Shown one piece after another: positions 54,318 through 62,774 of a stretch of DNA of 64,000 bases (position 1 is the first letter of the stretch; every line of letters begins with the position of its first letter). The notes under the pieces are model-generated. The model saw nothing but the letters and a program-made list of their open reading frames with translations. It was not told the origin of the DNA and made no database searches. A program made the translations under genes and the position numbers. This DNA comes from Azospirillum sp. TSA2s (lineage in GTDB: Bacteria > Pseudomonadota > Alphaproteobacteria > Azospirillales > Azospirillaceae). The stretch covers positions 2,381,501-2,445,500 of the forward strand of contig NZ_CP039650.1 of the NCBI RefSeq assembly GCF_004923315.1, in the 5' to 3' direction.

Positions 54318-55546
54318 CCGCCTGGGACGCCTTGCGCGCGGCGCTCGAGTCCCTGCGGGCGAACCCGCTGCGCAGCGCGCTGACCATGCTGGGTATCGTC
54401 ATCGGCGTGGCTGCGGTGATCGCCATGGTCGCGGTGGGAGCCGGCGCCCGCGATCAGGTGATGCGCCAGATCGCCAGCCTGGGCACCAACCTGATCCTGG
54501 TGGGGCAGGGCAGCATCGTCCGCAGCGGGGTGAAGCTGGGCGCCGGCACCGCATCCTCCCTGACGGAGGACGACGCGCTGGCGGTGCTGTCGGAGATCCC
54601 CGACGTGGTGGTGACGGCGCCGTCGGTGCGCTGGGGCCTGCAGATCGTCGCCGGCAACCAGAATTGGGGCACCATTCTGTTCGGCATCACGCCGGATTAC
54701 ATGGACGCCCGCGACTGGACCATCGCGCTGGGACGCGGCCTGTCTGACGAGGATGTGGCACAGGCGAACAAGGTCGTGGTCCTTGGTCAGACGGTGGTGC
54801 GCAACCTGTTCGGCGGCGGCGATCCCATCGGAGAGCCGGTGCGGGTGTTCTCCACCCCGCTGACCGTCGTCGGCGTTCTGGCGGAGAAGGGGCAGAACAC
54901 GCAGGGCCAGGACCAGGACGACGTCATCTTCGTGCCGCTGTCCACCGCCAAGCGCAACATCCCGGGCATGGCGAAGAGCAACCCGCGCTTCATCCATAGC
55001 ATGGCGGTGAAGATGCGGGACGGCGCCGACATGGCGGAGGCGCAGGCGCAAATCCGCGACCTGCTGCGCCAGCGCCACCGGCTGATTCCCGGCCAGGACG
55101 ACGATTTCTGGATGCGCGACCTGTCGGAGGTGTCGGCGACCCGCGACGAGTCCTCCCGCGCCCTGTCCTTCCTGCTGGCCGCCGTGGCGGCGGTCTCGCT
55201 GCTGGTCGGCGGCATTGGCATCATGAACATCATGCTGGTGTCGGTGACCGAGCGCACGCGCGAGATCGGGCTGCGGCTCGCCATTGGGGCGCGGCGGCGC
55301 GACATCCTGGTACAGTTCCTGATCGAATCGATCACCCTGTCACTGATCGGGGCCGCGGTTGGGGTGGCGCTGGGCATCGGCACCGCCGTGGCGGTCGCGG
55401 CACTGGCCGGCTGGCCGACGCTGATCCGGATCGACTCGATTGTGCTGGCGGTGGTGGTCAGCGGGCTGGTCGGCGTGTTCTTCGGCCTTTACCCGGCGCG
55501 TCGCGCCGCCGGCCTCAACCCCATCGAGGCGCTGCGGCACGAATAG
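54314..55546 (+). CDS. MacB-type permease (FtsX family)
   Basis: This 410-residue inner-membrane protein has one N-terminal helix (ALTMLGIVIGVAAVIAMVAV), a large periplasmic MacB-PCD domain (about 45-265), then three helices including LLVGGIGIMNIMLVSVTERTREIGLRLAIGARR, typical of MacB. With the adaptor and ATPase it should drive export of a peptide, macrolide or lipid via an outer-membrane channel encoded elsewhere. The 3' end overlaps an opposite-strand fragment. Confidence 0.94.
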   Translation: MTAWDALRAALESLRANPLRSALTMLGIVIGVAAVIAMVAVGAGARDQVMRQIASLGTNLILVGQGSIVRSGVKLGAGTASSLTEDDALAVLSEIPDVVVTAPSVRWGLQIVAGNQNWGTILFGITPDYMDARDWTIALGRGLSDEDVAQANKVVVLGQTVVRNLFGGGDPIGEPVRVFSTPLTVVGVLAEKGQNTQGQDQDDVIFVPLSTAKRNIPGMAKSNPRFIHSMAVKMRDGADMAEAQAQIRDLLRQRHRLIPGQDDDFWMRDLSEVSATRDESSRALSFLLAAVAAVSLLVGGIGIMNIMLVSVTERTREIGLRLAIGARRRDILVQFLIESITLSLIGAAVGVALGIGTAVAVAALAGWPTLIRIDSIVLAVVVSGLVGVFFGLYPARRAAGLNPIEALRHE

Positions 55547-55919
55547 CCGCAAAATCCGTTTCCGCATCGCCCCCCAGCACGACAAGCCGCCCATCGCTGC
55601 GTCCCAGCCACAGCGCCAGCCGCCCGACCCACGCCACCTCGCGCGGTATGGCGAGCAGCGACGGCTGCCGTTCCGCCATCACACGGGCCAGGGCAAGGGC
55701 CGAGGTCGCGGCATGGTGCTTGGCGAGGTCGATCTGCCCGACGGCCGGGTTCAGCGCCGCGCGCAGCGGTCCCCCGCCCATCGGCGCCACCACATCCACC
55801 GCAACGTCGGCGCGCAGCAATCGATGGGCGAGATCGACCGCCGAGCGGCGGTCCGGCCGCTCTTCCAGGTCGGGCAGAAACAGGGCGACGGCAAGCGGGG
55901 CGGGGGTGAGCGATGGCAA
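55515..55919 (-). pseudogene. glycosyltransferase N-terminal-like fragment
   Basis: This reading frame of about 134 codons (TTG at 55919; an ATG at 56015 is possible) resembles the N-terminal Rossmann half of GT4 glycosyltransferases: LAVALFLPDLEERPDRRSAV, DLAHRLLRADVAVDVVAPMGG, then ALARVMAERQPSLLAIPREV. The catalytic C-terminal half is missing. It ends inside the 3' end of the MacB-type permease gene, with which it overlaps tail-to-tail by 32 nt. It may be a decayed remnant or a small protein. The match is by pattern only. Confidence 0.45.
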
Positions 55920-56074
55920 TGAAACGGATCCGGAACGGTGTTGGAGACAGGCTGTTGAGCGACCGAACGCCGCACCAAATGCCCAAGGCGGCAGGCTGGA
56001 TGGAAAAGTCCGCAAAAGCGGTGCGCCGTCCGCTTGCCGTGGGCGTGGCGTTCGTGTATCTCACAACGCGGCGA

Positions 56075-56152
56075 CGGGGCGTAGCGCAGTCTGGTCAGCG
56101 CGCCAGTTTTGGGTACTGGAGGCCCCCGGTTCGAATCCGGGCGCCCCGACCA
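56075..56152 (+). tRNA. tRNA-Pro (anticodon TGG)
   Basis: The acceptor stem CGGGGCG (56075-56081) pairs with CGCCCCG (56142-56148). The anticodon arm CCAGT-TTTGGGT-ACTGG gives anticodon TGG, and the T-arm has GGTTCGAAT. The CCA end is encoded (56150-56152). Confidence 0.95.
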
Positions 56153-56229
56153 TCGCCAGGGGACAACTCCGCGTCCAGGCCATCCGCGCCGGGGACGCTA
56201 CCGCAGGCATTTGGGGAGACGAGCGAGCC

Positions 56230-56526
56230 ATGAACGTCCGGATCTATCAGCCGAGCAAGACGGCCATGCAATCCGGCCGTGCCAAGACTCACCGTTGGAT
56301 GCTGGATTACGAGATCGAGACGCCGCGCCGTCCGGAACCGCTGATGGGCTGGACCAGCTCCGGCGACACGCTGAACCAGGTGCGCCTGTCCTTCGAAACG
56401 AAGGAAGAGGCCATTGCGTTCGCGGAGCGCGAAGGCTGGAACTACACCGTGCAGGAAGCTCCGGTCCGCCGCGTCCGTCCGCGCAACTACGCCGACAACT
56501 TCCGCACCGATCGCCCGCGCTTCTGA
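56230..56526 (+). CDS. NDUFS4-like complex I accessory subunit (ETC complex I subunit)
   Basis: This 98-residue protein matches the family of the mitochondrial 18-kDa (NDUFS4) subunit: MNVRIYQPSKTAMQSGRAKT, WMLDYEIETPR, PLMGWTSSGDTLNQVRLSF and AIAFAEREGWNYTVQ. Alphaproteobacteria carry this subunit away from the nuo operon, often next to tRNA genes as here. It stabilises the NADH-binding arm of complex I. Confidence 0.94.
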   Translation: MNVRIYQPSKTAMQSGRAKTHRWMLDYEIETPRRPEPLMGWTSSGDTLNQVRLSFETKEEAIAFAEREGWNYTVQEAPVRRVRPRNYADNFRTDRPRF

Positions 56527-56543
56527 TCGCAAACCCGGGACAA

Positions 56544-56620
56544 GGCCCCATAGCTCAGTTGGATAGAGCAGCCGCCTTCTAAGCGGCAGGTCGCTGGTTC
56601 GAATCCAGCTGGGGTCGCCA
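56544..56620 (+). tRNA. tRNA-Arg (anticodon TCT)
   Basis: The acceptor stem GGCCCCA (56544-56550) pairs with TGGGGTC (56610-56616). The anticodon loop CTTCTAA gives TCT, and the T-arm has GGTTCGAAT. CCA is encoded (56618-56620). Confidence 0.95.
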
Positions 56621-56648
56621 TCCAGGCCAATCCGTTGCAGAACAGCAA

Positions 56649-56678
56649 AAGCCCCGCTTCGGCGGGGCTTTTTGTTTT
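56649..56678. terminator. bidirectional terminator between tRNA-Arg and tRNA-Lys
   Basis: AAGCCCCGC (56649-56657) and GCGGGGCTT (56662-56670) flank a TTCG loop. T residues follow on the plus strand (56669-56673), and A residues precede it, so it can stop transcripts from either side. Confidence 0.9.
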
Positions 56679-56798
56679 CTCGGCCGTCATGCAGGACGGG
56701 GGAGGCATGCAGGTGAAGTCGTGCCCCATGCCGTGCCCCACAATGCCGAAGGGGCCGCTAAAGCGACCCCTTGAGGAAGGCTAAGGCCTTGAATTGGA

Positions 56799-56874
56799 TG
56801 GTGATCCGGGTGGGATTCGAACCCACGGCCACATGATTAAAAGTCACGTGCTCTACCGACTGAGCTACCGGATC
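56799..56874 (-). tRNA. tRNA-Lys (anticodon TTT)
   Basis: Read on the minus strand, the acceptor GATCCGG pairs with CCGGATC, the anticodon loop CTTTTAA gives TTT and the T-arm has GGGTTCGAATCCC. CCA is encoded at 56799-56801. Confidence 0.95.
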
Positions 56875-56949
56875 ATCCTCTCGCGGCGGTGCGATACTGG
56901 CCCCCGCCGGAAGTGGGCGCACCATAGAAAGACGCGCCCGAAAGGTCAA

Positions 56950-57008
56950 CCATGGGCTTGATGGGAAATGCAGGATTCTGCCATCAAGCCGGCCCATCAG
57001 GCCCATGG
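56950..57008. repeat. competing inverted repeats between coaD and tRNA-Lys
   Basis: A 16-bp inverted repeat (56950-56965 with 56993-57008, one wobble pair) encloses a third segment at 56981-56990 that is exactly complementary to 56955-56964. The left segment can therefore pair with either of two partners, but not both. No T-tract follows. Confidence 0.6.
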
Positions 57009-57016
57009 TTCCGGGA

Positions 57017-57580
57017 TCAGGTCTGGCTGGTCGTCGGCACCGTGCCGTTGCCGGCCTCAAGGGCGAAGCGTTCGGCCAGCCGTTCCGCGACGCGGGGTGA
57101 AACGAAATGGCGGATGTCGCCGCCGAGCCGCCCGATCTCCTTCACGAAGCGGGAGGAGATGAACTGGTGCTTCTCCGACGACATCAGGAAGATCGTCTCG
57201 ACCTTCGGGTTCAGCCGCGCGTTCATGCCCGCCATCTGGAATTCATATTCGAAGTCCGAGACGGCACGCAGGCCGCGGATGATGACCCTGGCATTCACCT
57301 CCATGGCGAAATGCATCAGCAGATTGTCGAACGCCCGCACCTCGATGCTGGCCCCGGCGGCGTTCAGCCCGGCCACATCCTCGCGAACCATGGCGACCCG
57401 CTCGTCCGTGGAGTAGAGCGGCCCTTTGCCGGCATTCCGGGCGACGCCGATGATCAGGTGGTCGACCTGACGGGCGGCGCGCTGGATGATGTCCATGTGA
57501 CCGTTGGTGATCGGATCGAAGGTGCCGGGATAGACACCGATTCGACGACCTTCGCTGGTCTCGGTCTGGCTGGTCGCCAT
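57017..57580 (-). CDS. coaD: pantetheine-phosphate adenylyltransferase
   Basis: This 187-residue enzyme makes dephospho-CoA from 4'-phosphopantetheine and ATP. Motifs are RIGVYPGTFDPITNGHMDII (nucleotide HxGH-type site as TNGH), ARVIIRGLRAVSDFEYEFQM and the KMSK-like SSEKHQFISSRFVKE. A 12-residue N-terminal extension precedes the usual start. It lies 23 nt downstream of gyrA on the same strand, an order seen in many alphaproteobacteria. Confidence 0.95.
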   Translation of the reverse strand: MATSQTETSEGRRIGVYPGTFDPITNGHMDIIQRAARQVDHLIIGVARNAGKGPLYSTDERVAMVREDVAGLNAAGASIEVRAFDNLLMHFAMEVNARVIIRGLRAVSDFEYEFQMAGMNARLNPKVETIFLMSSEKHQFISSRFVKEIGRLGGDIRHFVSPRVAERLAERFALEAGNGTVPTTSQT

Positions 57581-57603
57581 GGGTTCCCCTTTACGCCCTT
57601 CCG

Positions 57604-60396
57604 TTATTCGTTCGGCGCGGCGGAGCTGCCGGCATCACCGGTGGGCTCGACCGAACCGTTGGCGTCATCGCCAGTCTCAACGCCCGTATCCACGCCATTC
57701 TCGCCTTCTTCCTCGGCGATGGTGGCGACGGACACCACGCGCTCGTCCGCCCCCACGCGGAACAGCGTGACACCCAGCGTCTTGCGGCCGGCCACCCGCA
57801 CGTCGTGCAGCGGCATGCGGATCACCTGGCCGCCGTTGGTGACCATCATCACCTGATGGTTCGATTCGACCGGGAAGGCGGCAACGATGGAGCCGTTGCG
57901 CTCGCCCATCTCCATGTTCCAGATGCCCTGGCCCCCGCGTCCGGCGGTGCGATACTCGTAGGACGAGCTGCGCTTGCCATAGCCGCGGTCGGAGACGGTG
58001 AGAATATACTGCTCCTTCTGTTTCAGTTCTTCATATCGCTCCTGCGTCAGGGTGACGCTGTCGGTCGGCACCTCGTCCGCTTCCGGAGCGGCCTCGCCCT
58101 CCATCTCCAGGCCTTCGTCGCGCTTCATCTTGAAGAAGGCGGCGCGCTCCTCGGGCGTGGCGTCGACATGGGTCAGGATCGACAGCGACACCACCTCGTC
58201 ACCGTCGGCCAGCCTGATGCCGCGCACGCCGGTGGAGGTGCGGCCGGCGAAGACGCGCACATCGTCCACGGGGAAGCGGATGCACTTGCCGCCGCGGGTC
58301 GCCAGCAGGACATCGTGGGTCTCGGAGCAGGTGTGCACGCCGATCAGACGCTCGCCTTCCTCCTCCAGCTTCATGGCGATCAGGCCGTTGGAGCGGATGT
58401 TGGCGAAGTCGGACATCCGGTTGCGGCGCACGTTGCCCTTCGACGTGGCGAAGACGACGTGCAGATCGGCCCAGGCGGCCTCGTCCTCCGGCAACGGCAG
58501 GACGGTGGTGATGGTCTCCCCGTCGATCAGCGGCAGCAGGTTGACGAAGGCCTTGCCGCGCGCCTGCGGGTTGCCCAGCGGCAGGCGGTAGACCTTCAGC
58601 TTGTAGACCATGCCGCGGTTCGAGAAGAGCAGCAGCGGCGTGTGGGTGTTGGCGACGAACAGGTCGCTGACCGCGTCCTCCGCCTTCATCGACATGCCGG
58701 AGCGGCCCTTGCCTCCGCGTTTCTGCGCGCGGTAGGTCGACAGCGGCACCCGCTTTACATACCCGGACTGGCTGACGGTGACGACCATGTCCTCGCGCTG
58801 GATCAGGTCCTCGATGTCGGCCTCGAACTCCAGATCCTGGATTTCGGTGCGGCGCGGGTTGCCGAACCGCTCCTTCATCTCCACCAGCTCGTCGCGCAGG
58901 ATCCCCATCAGCTTCGGCCGGTTGGCGAGCGTGGCGAGGAAGTCGGCGATCTGGTCGGTGACGTCGGTCAGCTCGGCGCCGATCTTGTCGCGCTCCAGCC
59001 CGGTGAGGCGGTGCAGACGCAGGTCGAGGATGGCGCGGGCCTGGACCTCCGACAGGCGGTAGGTGCCCTGTTCGCTGACGCCGCGGCCGGGCTCGTCGAT
59101 CAGCTCGATCAGCGGGCCGACGTCGTGAACCGGCCATTCGCGGTTCATGATCTCCTCGCGCGCCCAGACCGGATCGGGGGCGCTGCGGATCAGCTGGATC
59201 ATCGCATCCAGATTGGCGACGGCGACCGCCAGACCGACCAAGGTGTGCGCCCGCTCGCGCGCCTTGCCCAGCAGGAACTCGGTCCGGCGGGTGATGACCT
59301 GCTCGCGGAAGCGGATGAAGGCGGCGATGATTTGCTGAAGATGCATCAGCTCCGGACGGCCGCCGTTCAGCGCCAGCATGTTGACGCCGAAGGAGGTCTG
59401 GAGCTGGGTGTGGCGGAACAGCTGGGCCAGCACGACGTCGGGAACCGCGTCGCGCTTCAGCTCGATCACCACGCGCACGCCGTCGCGGTCGGATTCGTCG
59501 CGCAGGTCGGAGATGCCCTCGATGATCTTGTCGTTCACGACCTCGCCGATGCGTTCCATCAGCTTGGCCTTGTTGACCTGATAGGGAATCTCGGTCGCGA
59601 CGATGGCGGTGCGGTCCTTGCGCACCTCCTCGAAATGGGTCTTGGCGCGCAGGATGACCGAGCCGCGCCCGGTCTGCAGCGCCGCCCGGCTGCCCGACCG
59701 GCCGAGGATCAGGCCGCCCGTCGGGAAATCGGGGCCGGGCACATGCTCCATCAGCTCGTCGAGCGTGACGTCCGGGTTGTCGATGTAGGCGCAGCAGGCG
59801 TCGATCACCTCGCCCAGATTGTGGGTCGGGATGTTGGTCGCCATGCCGACGGCGATGCCGCCGGCGCCGTTCACCAGCAGGTTCGGGAAGCGGGCCGGGA
59901 CGACGGTGGGCTCGCGGCCCGAATCGTCGTAGCTGGCCTGGAAGTCGATGGTATCCTTGTCGATGTCGTCCAGCAGCGCTTCCGCCGCCTTGGCCAGACG
60001 CGCCTCGGTGTAGCGCATCGCCGCGGGCGGATCGCCGTCCATCGAGCCGAAATTGCCCTGGCCGTCGATCAGCGGCAGGCGCATGGAGAAGTCCTGCGCC
60101 ATGCGGACCATGGCGTCGTAGATCGCGCTGTCGCCGTGCGGGTGGTATTTACCCATCACGTCGCCGACGATGCGCGCCGACTTCTTATAGGGCTTGGTCG
60201 AGTCGTACCCGCCCTCCTTCATCGCGTAGAGGATGCGCCGGTGCACCGGCTTCAGCCCGTCGCGGACGTCGGGCAGGGCACGGCTCACGATCACGCTCAT
60301 CGCGTAGTCGAGATACGATTTCCGCATCTCGTCTTCGATGTTGATCGGCGCGATGTCGGAGGCGGGAGGAAGGGGCGTATTGCTCAAGCAGGACAC
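57604..60396 (-). CDS. gyrA: DNA gyrase subunit A
   Basis: This 930-residue catalytic subunit of gyrase has the winged-helix region with KYHPHGDSAIYDAMVRMAQ, where the quinolone-determining Ser and Asp are both present (sensitive-type sequence). The active Tyr is in AAMRYTEARL, and GyrA-specific C-terminal beta-propeller blades include the GyrA-box-like RGGKGRSG. An acidic tail rich in Glu, Asp and Gly ends the protein. The start is GTG at 60396; a TTG three codons in (60387, MSNTPLPP) is possible. The coaD gene follows. Confidence 0.96.
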   Translation of the reverse strand: MSCLSNTPLPPASDIAPINIEDEMRKSYLDYAMSVIVSRALPDVRDGLKPVHRRILYAMKEGGYDSTKPYKKSARIVGDVMGKYHPHGDSAIYDAMVRMAQDFSMRLPLIDGQGNFGSMDGDPPAAMRYTEARLAKAAEALLDDIDKDTIDFQASYDDSGREPTVVPARFPNLLVNGAGGIAVGMATNIPTHNLGEVIDACCAYIDNPDVTLDELMEHVPGPDFPTGGLILGRSGSRAALQTGRGSVILRAKTHFEEVRKDRTAIVATEIPYQVNKAKLMERIGEVVNDKIIEGISDLRDESDRDGVRVVIELKRDAVPDVVLAQLFRHTQLQTSFGVNMLALNGGRPELMHLQQIIAAFIRFREQVITRRTEFLLGKARERAHTLVGLAVAVANLDAMIQLIRSAPDPVWAREEIMNREWPVHDVGPLIELIDEPGRGVSEQGTYRLSEVQARAILDLRLHRLTGLERDKIGAELTDVTDQIADFLATLANRPKLMGILRDELVEMKERFGNPRRTEIQDLEFEADIEDLIQREDMVVTVSQSGYVKRVPLSTYRAQKRGGKGRSGMSMKAEDAVSDLFVANTHTPLLLFSNRGMVYKLKVYRLPLGNPQARGKAFVNLLPLIDGETITTVLPLPEDEAAWADLHVVFATSKGNVRRNRMSDFANIRSNGLIAMKLEEEGERLIGVHTCSETHDVLLATRGGKCIRFPVDDVRVFAGRTSTGVRGIRLADGDEVVSLSILTHVDATPEERAAFFKMKRDEGLEMEGEAAPEADEVPTDSVTLTQERYEELKQKEQYILTVSDRGYGKRSSSYEYRTAGRGGQGIWNMEMGERNGSIVAAFPVESNHQVMMVTNGGQVIRMPLHDVRVAGRKTLGVTLFRVGADERVVSVATIAEEEGENGVDTGVETGDDANGSVEPTGDAGSSAAPNE

Positions 60397-60546
60397 TCAT
60401 TCTTCGAATGCGCCGCCGCTCGGGAATCCGCGGCAGTCACTGGCCTTGCGGGCCGAAGGTTTTGCCCGAGAAATATAGCAACTCTCGCAATTGCACACAA
60501 TGATTCGGGGCCGAAAACCCCTGTCGGCGCCCCGACTGATGCCGGT

Positions 60547-61905
60547 TCAACGCCGGCTGAGATGTGCGAATCGCAGGGACAGGATGGTGACCGACACCAG
60601 ACTGGCGATGAGAATTCCCTCGAACAGCCCATGGGCGCCGTGGCCGAGGCCGAAGACCAGGAAGGCCGACACCGGAATCATCACCACCGCGTAGGAGAAG
60701 AAGTGCAGCGCGGTGGGAATCCAGGCGTCGTGCCGGCCGCGCAGCGCGTTCGCCATCACCGTCTGGCCGCCGTCGGCGATCAGGATCCAGGCGGTAAAGG
60801 CGATCAGCGGCGCCACCGCCTCCAGCAGTTCCGGGTTGTTGGTGTAGATGGCGCCCAGCGCGTCGGGCAGGCTGCGATAGAGCACGCCGACGCAGGCCAG
60901 GATGGCGCTGGTGACGCCGAGGCCGGTCCAGCCCGCCAGCGCCATGTCGCTGCGGTCGCCGCGGCCATAGGCCACGCCCACCCGCACGGCGGTGGCCGAC
61001 GCCAGACCGACCGCCGCCATGAAGGGCAGGGCGGTCAGGTTCAGTCCGACCGTATAGGCGCCCAGCGCCAGCGGCGAGATCATGCCGGCGAACAGGCCGA
61101 GCGCCGCGAAGGCGCCGCTCTCCACCCCGATGCTGAGCCCGGCGGCATAGCCGAGGTGACGCTGGCGGGCGGCACCGCTCCACCAGCCGGACACCGGCAG
61201 GCGGATCTGCCAGCGGTCATGGTCGTGCATCCACCAGACATAGGCGACCAGCCCCAGCCCCATGGACCAGCGCACGATGCTGGTCGCCCAGGCGGAGCCG
61301 ACGGCGCCCAGCGGCTCCAGCCCGATATGGCCCCACACCAGCGCCCAGGCGAGCGCGGCATTGACGAGATTGCCGATCACCATGGCGACCATGCCCGGCA
61401 GCGGGCGCTTGATGCCCTCCAGGAAGAAGCCGGTGGTGATGTAGAGCATCATGCCCGGCGCCCCCAGCCCCAGCACCGCCAGCACATGGGCGCCGCCCGC
61501 CGCCATCTCCGGGGTCTGGCCGCCGGCCTGGAACAGCGGGTCGCCCAGCAGTGAGATCAGTGCGAACAGCACGCCCAGCAGCAAGGCATAGGGGACCGAC
61601 CGCCGCCATGCCCGGCCGCACTCCACGTCGCCGCCGGCGCCGAAGGCATGGGCGGTGACCATCACCGTCCCCATCAGCAGCCCGACGCCGGTGCCGACCA
61701 TGATGTTGCCCGGCAGGTGCGCCAGCCCGTAATAGGCCAGCTCCTGCGCCGAGAAGCGGCCGACGATCGCGGTATCGACCGCCATCATCACCATCAGCCC
61801 GGCGCGGGAGACGATGACCGGTGCCGCCAGCCGCAACAGCTCGCCGATGTGGGCGGCAAGACGCGCGCGCAACGGCTCGGGGGCGGGCAGGGTGGCGGTG
61901 CTCAT
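60547..61905 (-). CDS. MATE-family efflux transporter
   Basis: This 452-residue protein has about twelve membrane helices in two homologous halves, each starting with a MATE-like pattern (LLRLAAPVIVSRAGLMVMMAVDTAIVGRFSAQELA and the second half GYAAGLSIGVESGAFAALGL). It should extrude cationic compounds in exchange for Na or H ions. The open frame goes to 61995, but the ATG at 61905 (MSTATLPAPEP) leaves a short cytoplasmic N terminus, as usual. The 293 bases upstream to the entericidin gene hold no gene that I can see. Confidence 0.93.
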   Translation of the reverse strand: MSTATLPAPEPLRARLAAHIGELLRLAAPVIVSRAGLMVMMAVDTAIVGRFSAQELAYYGLAHLPGNIMVGTGVGLLMGTVMVTAHAFGAGGDVECGRAWRRSVPYALLLGVLFALISLLGDPLFQAGGQTPEMAAGGAHVLAVLGLGAPGMMLYITTGFFLEGIKRPLPGMVAMVIGNLVNAALAWALVWGHIGLEPLGAVGSAWATSIVRWSMGLGLVAYVWWMHDHDRWQIRLPVSGWWSGAARQRHLGYAAGLSIGVESGAFAALGLFAGMISPLALGAYTVGLNLTALPFMAAVGLASATAVRVGVAYGRGDRSDMALAGWTGLGVTSAILACVGVLYRSLPDALGAIYTNNPELLEAVAPLIAFTAWILIADGGQTVMANALRGRHDAWIPTALHFFSYAVVMIPVSAFLVFGLGHGAHGLFEGILIASLVSVTILSLRFAHLSRR

Positions 61906-62198
61906 GACTGGACCTGTGGCGACGGAGGGATGACGGCGGCCCGTGCCGCGCGACCGGACCGTAAGGCTTGGCCGGAAAGCGGGCAGACTGCGCAAAAGCC
62001 GGTCATCTTGCCCGGTGGACGTACCGCGTCAAGGATTTCGGGAGCCCCGAAAGGACCGTTGCATTCTCTGCATGGCGGCGGGGTCGGCTGCGGAACCAAG
62101 CCGCCGCAGCCCCGTTGTCAAAAGCAGAGACGATCGACCCCCAGACCATCGCTCATCCCCGCCACCCCCGTCCCCTCACCCCAGACCGGAGAGACACC

Positions 62199-62384
62199 AT
62201 GCAGCACGCCACGAACCGCCGGCAGCGCGCCACCGCCCGCGCCATCCCGTTCCCCGCGCGCGAGGTGGTGATCCTGACCTTCCTGATGGCGCTCGCCGCC
62301 ATGCTGACCGGCTGCAACACGGTCGAGGGGGCCGGGCAGGACCTCCAGTCCGGCGGCCGGGCGATTGAACGGACGGCCGAGTAA
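62199..62384 (+). CDS. entericidin-like small lipoprotein
   Basis: This 61-residue protein has a long basic N-region (ATNRRQRATARAIPFPAR), a hydrophobic core (VVILTFLMALAAM) and lipobox LTGC. The mature peptide CNTVEGAGQDLQSGGRAIER matches the entericidin A/B family (stress- and stationary-phase-linked membrane lipoproteins, toxin-antitoxin-like in E. coli). GGAGAG precedes the ATG at 62199. Only one entericidin gene is seen. Confidence 0.85.
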   Translation: MQHATNRRQRATARAIPFPAREVVILTFLMALAAMLTGCNTVEGAGQDLQSGGRAIERTAE

Positions 62385-62423
62385 AGCGTTATCCGAGGAA
62401 CCCACCCAGTCAGGAGTTGCCGC

Positions 62424-62612
62424 ATGAGCGATCCGCAGAAGCCGTCCACCCCCGGCGAGATTCCGGCCCCGTCCAATCCGAATCCGCCTCAGCCCGGCCG
62501 CCCGACGACTCCCGATCCCTATCCGGTGCCCGACAACCCCGGCATCCTGCCGGAAGTCCCCCCGCCGGCCGACGAGCCGATGCCGGGCATGCCGAATCCG
62601 ACGACGGCGTGA
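62424..62612 (+). CDS. small proline-rich hypothetical protein
   Basis: This 62-residue, almost wholly Pro-, Asn- and acid-rich protein has no hydrophobic segment (MSDPQKPSTPGEIPAPSNPN and similar), so it is probably disordered. AGGAG lies 7 nt before the ATG, which supports translation. It follows the entericidin gene by 39 nt and may be in the same unit. The function is unknown. Confidence 0.6.
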   Translation: MSDPQKPSTPGEIPAPSNPNPPQPGRPTTPDPYPVPDNPGILPEVPPPADEPMPGMPNPTTA

Positions 62613-62654
62613 TTTACGGCAAAGGGTCTTAAAGTCCTTTGTTAACGACTTTCG

Positions 62655-62743
62655 GCCGTCATCCCCGCGAAGGCTGGGATCCAGAGCAATGAGCGTCGAA
62701 GTGGTCGAACGCCCTGGATTCCCGCCTTCGCGGGAATGACGGC
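62655..62743. repeat. 30-bp inverted repeat, interspersed palindromic element
   Basis: Arms at 62655-62684 and 62714-62743 are nearly perfect inverted copies of GCCGTCATCCCCGCGAAGGC and following bases, with a 29-nt centre. This is the sequence type found as dispersed palindromic repeats in many alphaproteobacterial genomes. It lies between the convergent proline-rich and transglycosylase genes. Confidence 0.8.
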
Positions 62744-62774
62744 TGAAGGAGGTCCATGGCCCGGCTTTACCGCC

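Noticed and set aside
57805..61554. 1249-codon plus-strand frame
   Set aside because: It is antisense to gyrA and part of the MATE gene; composition is shadow-like.
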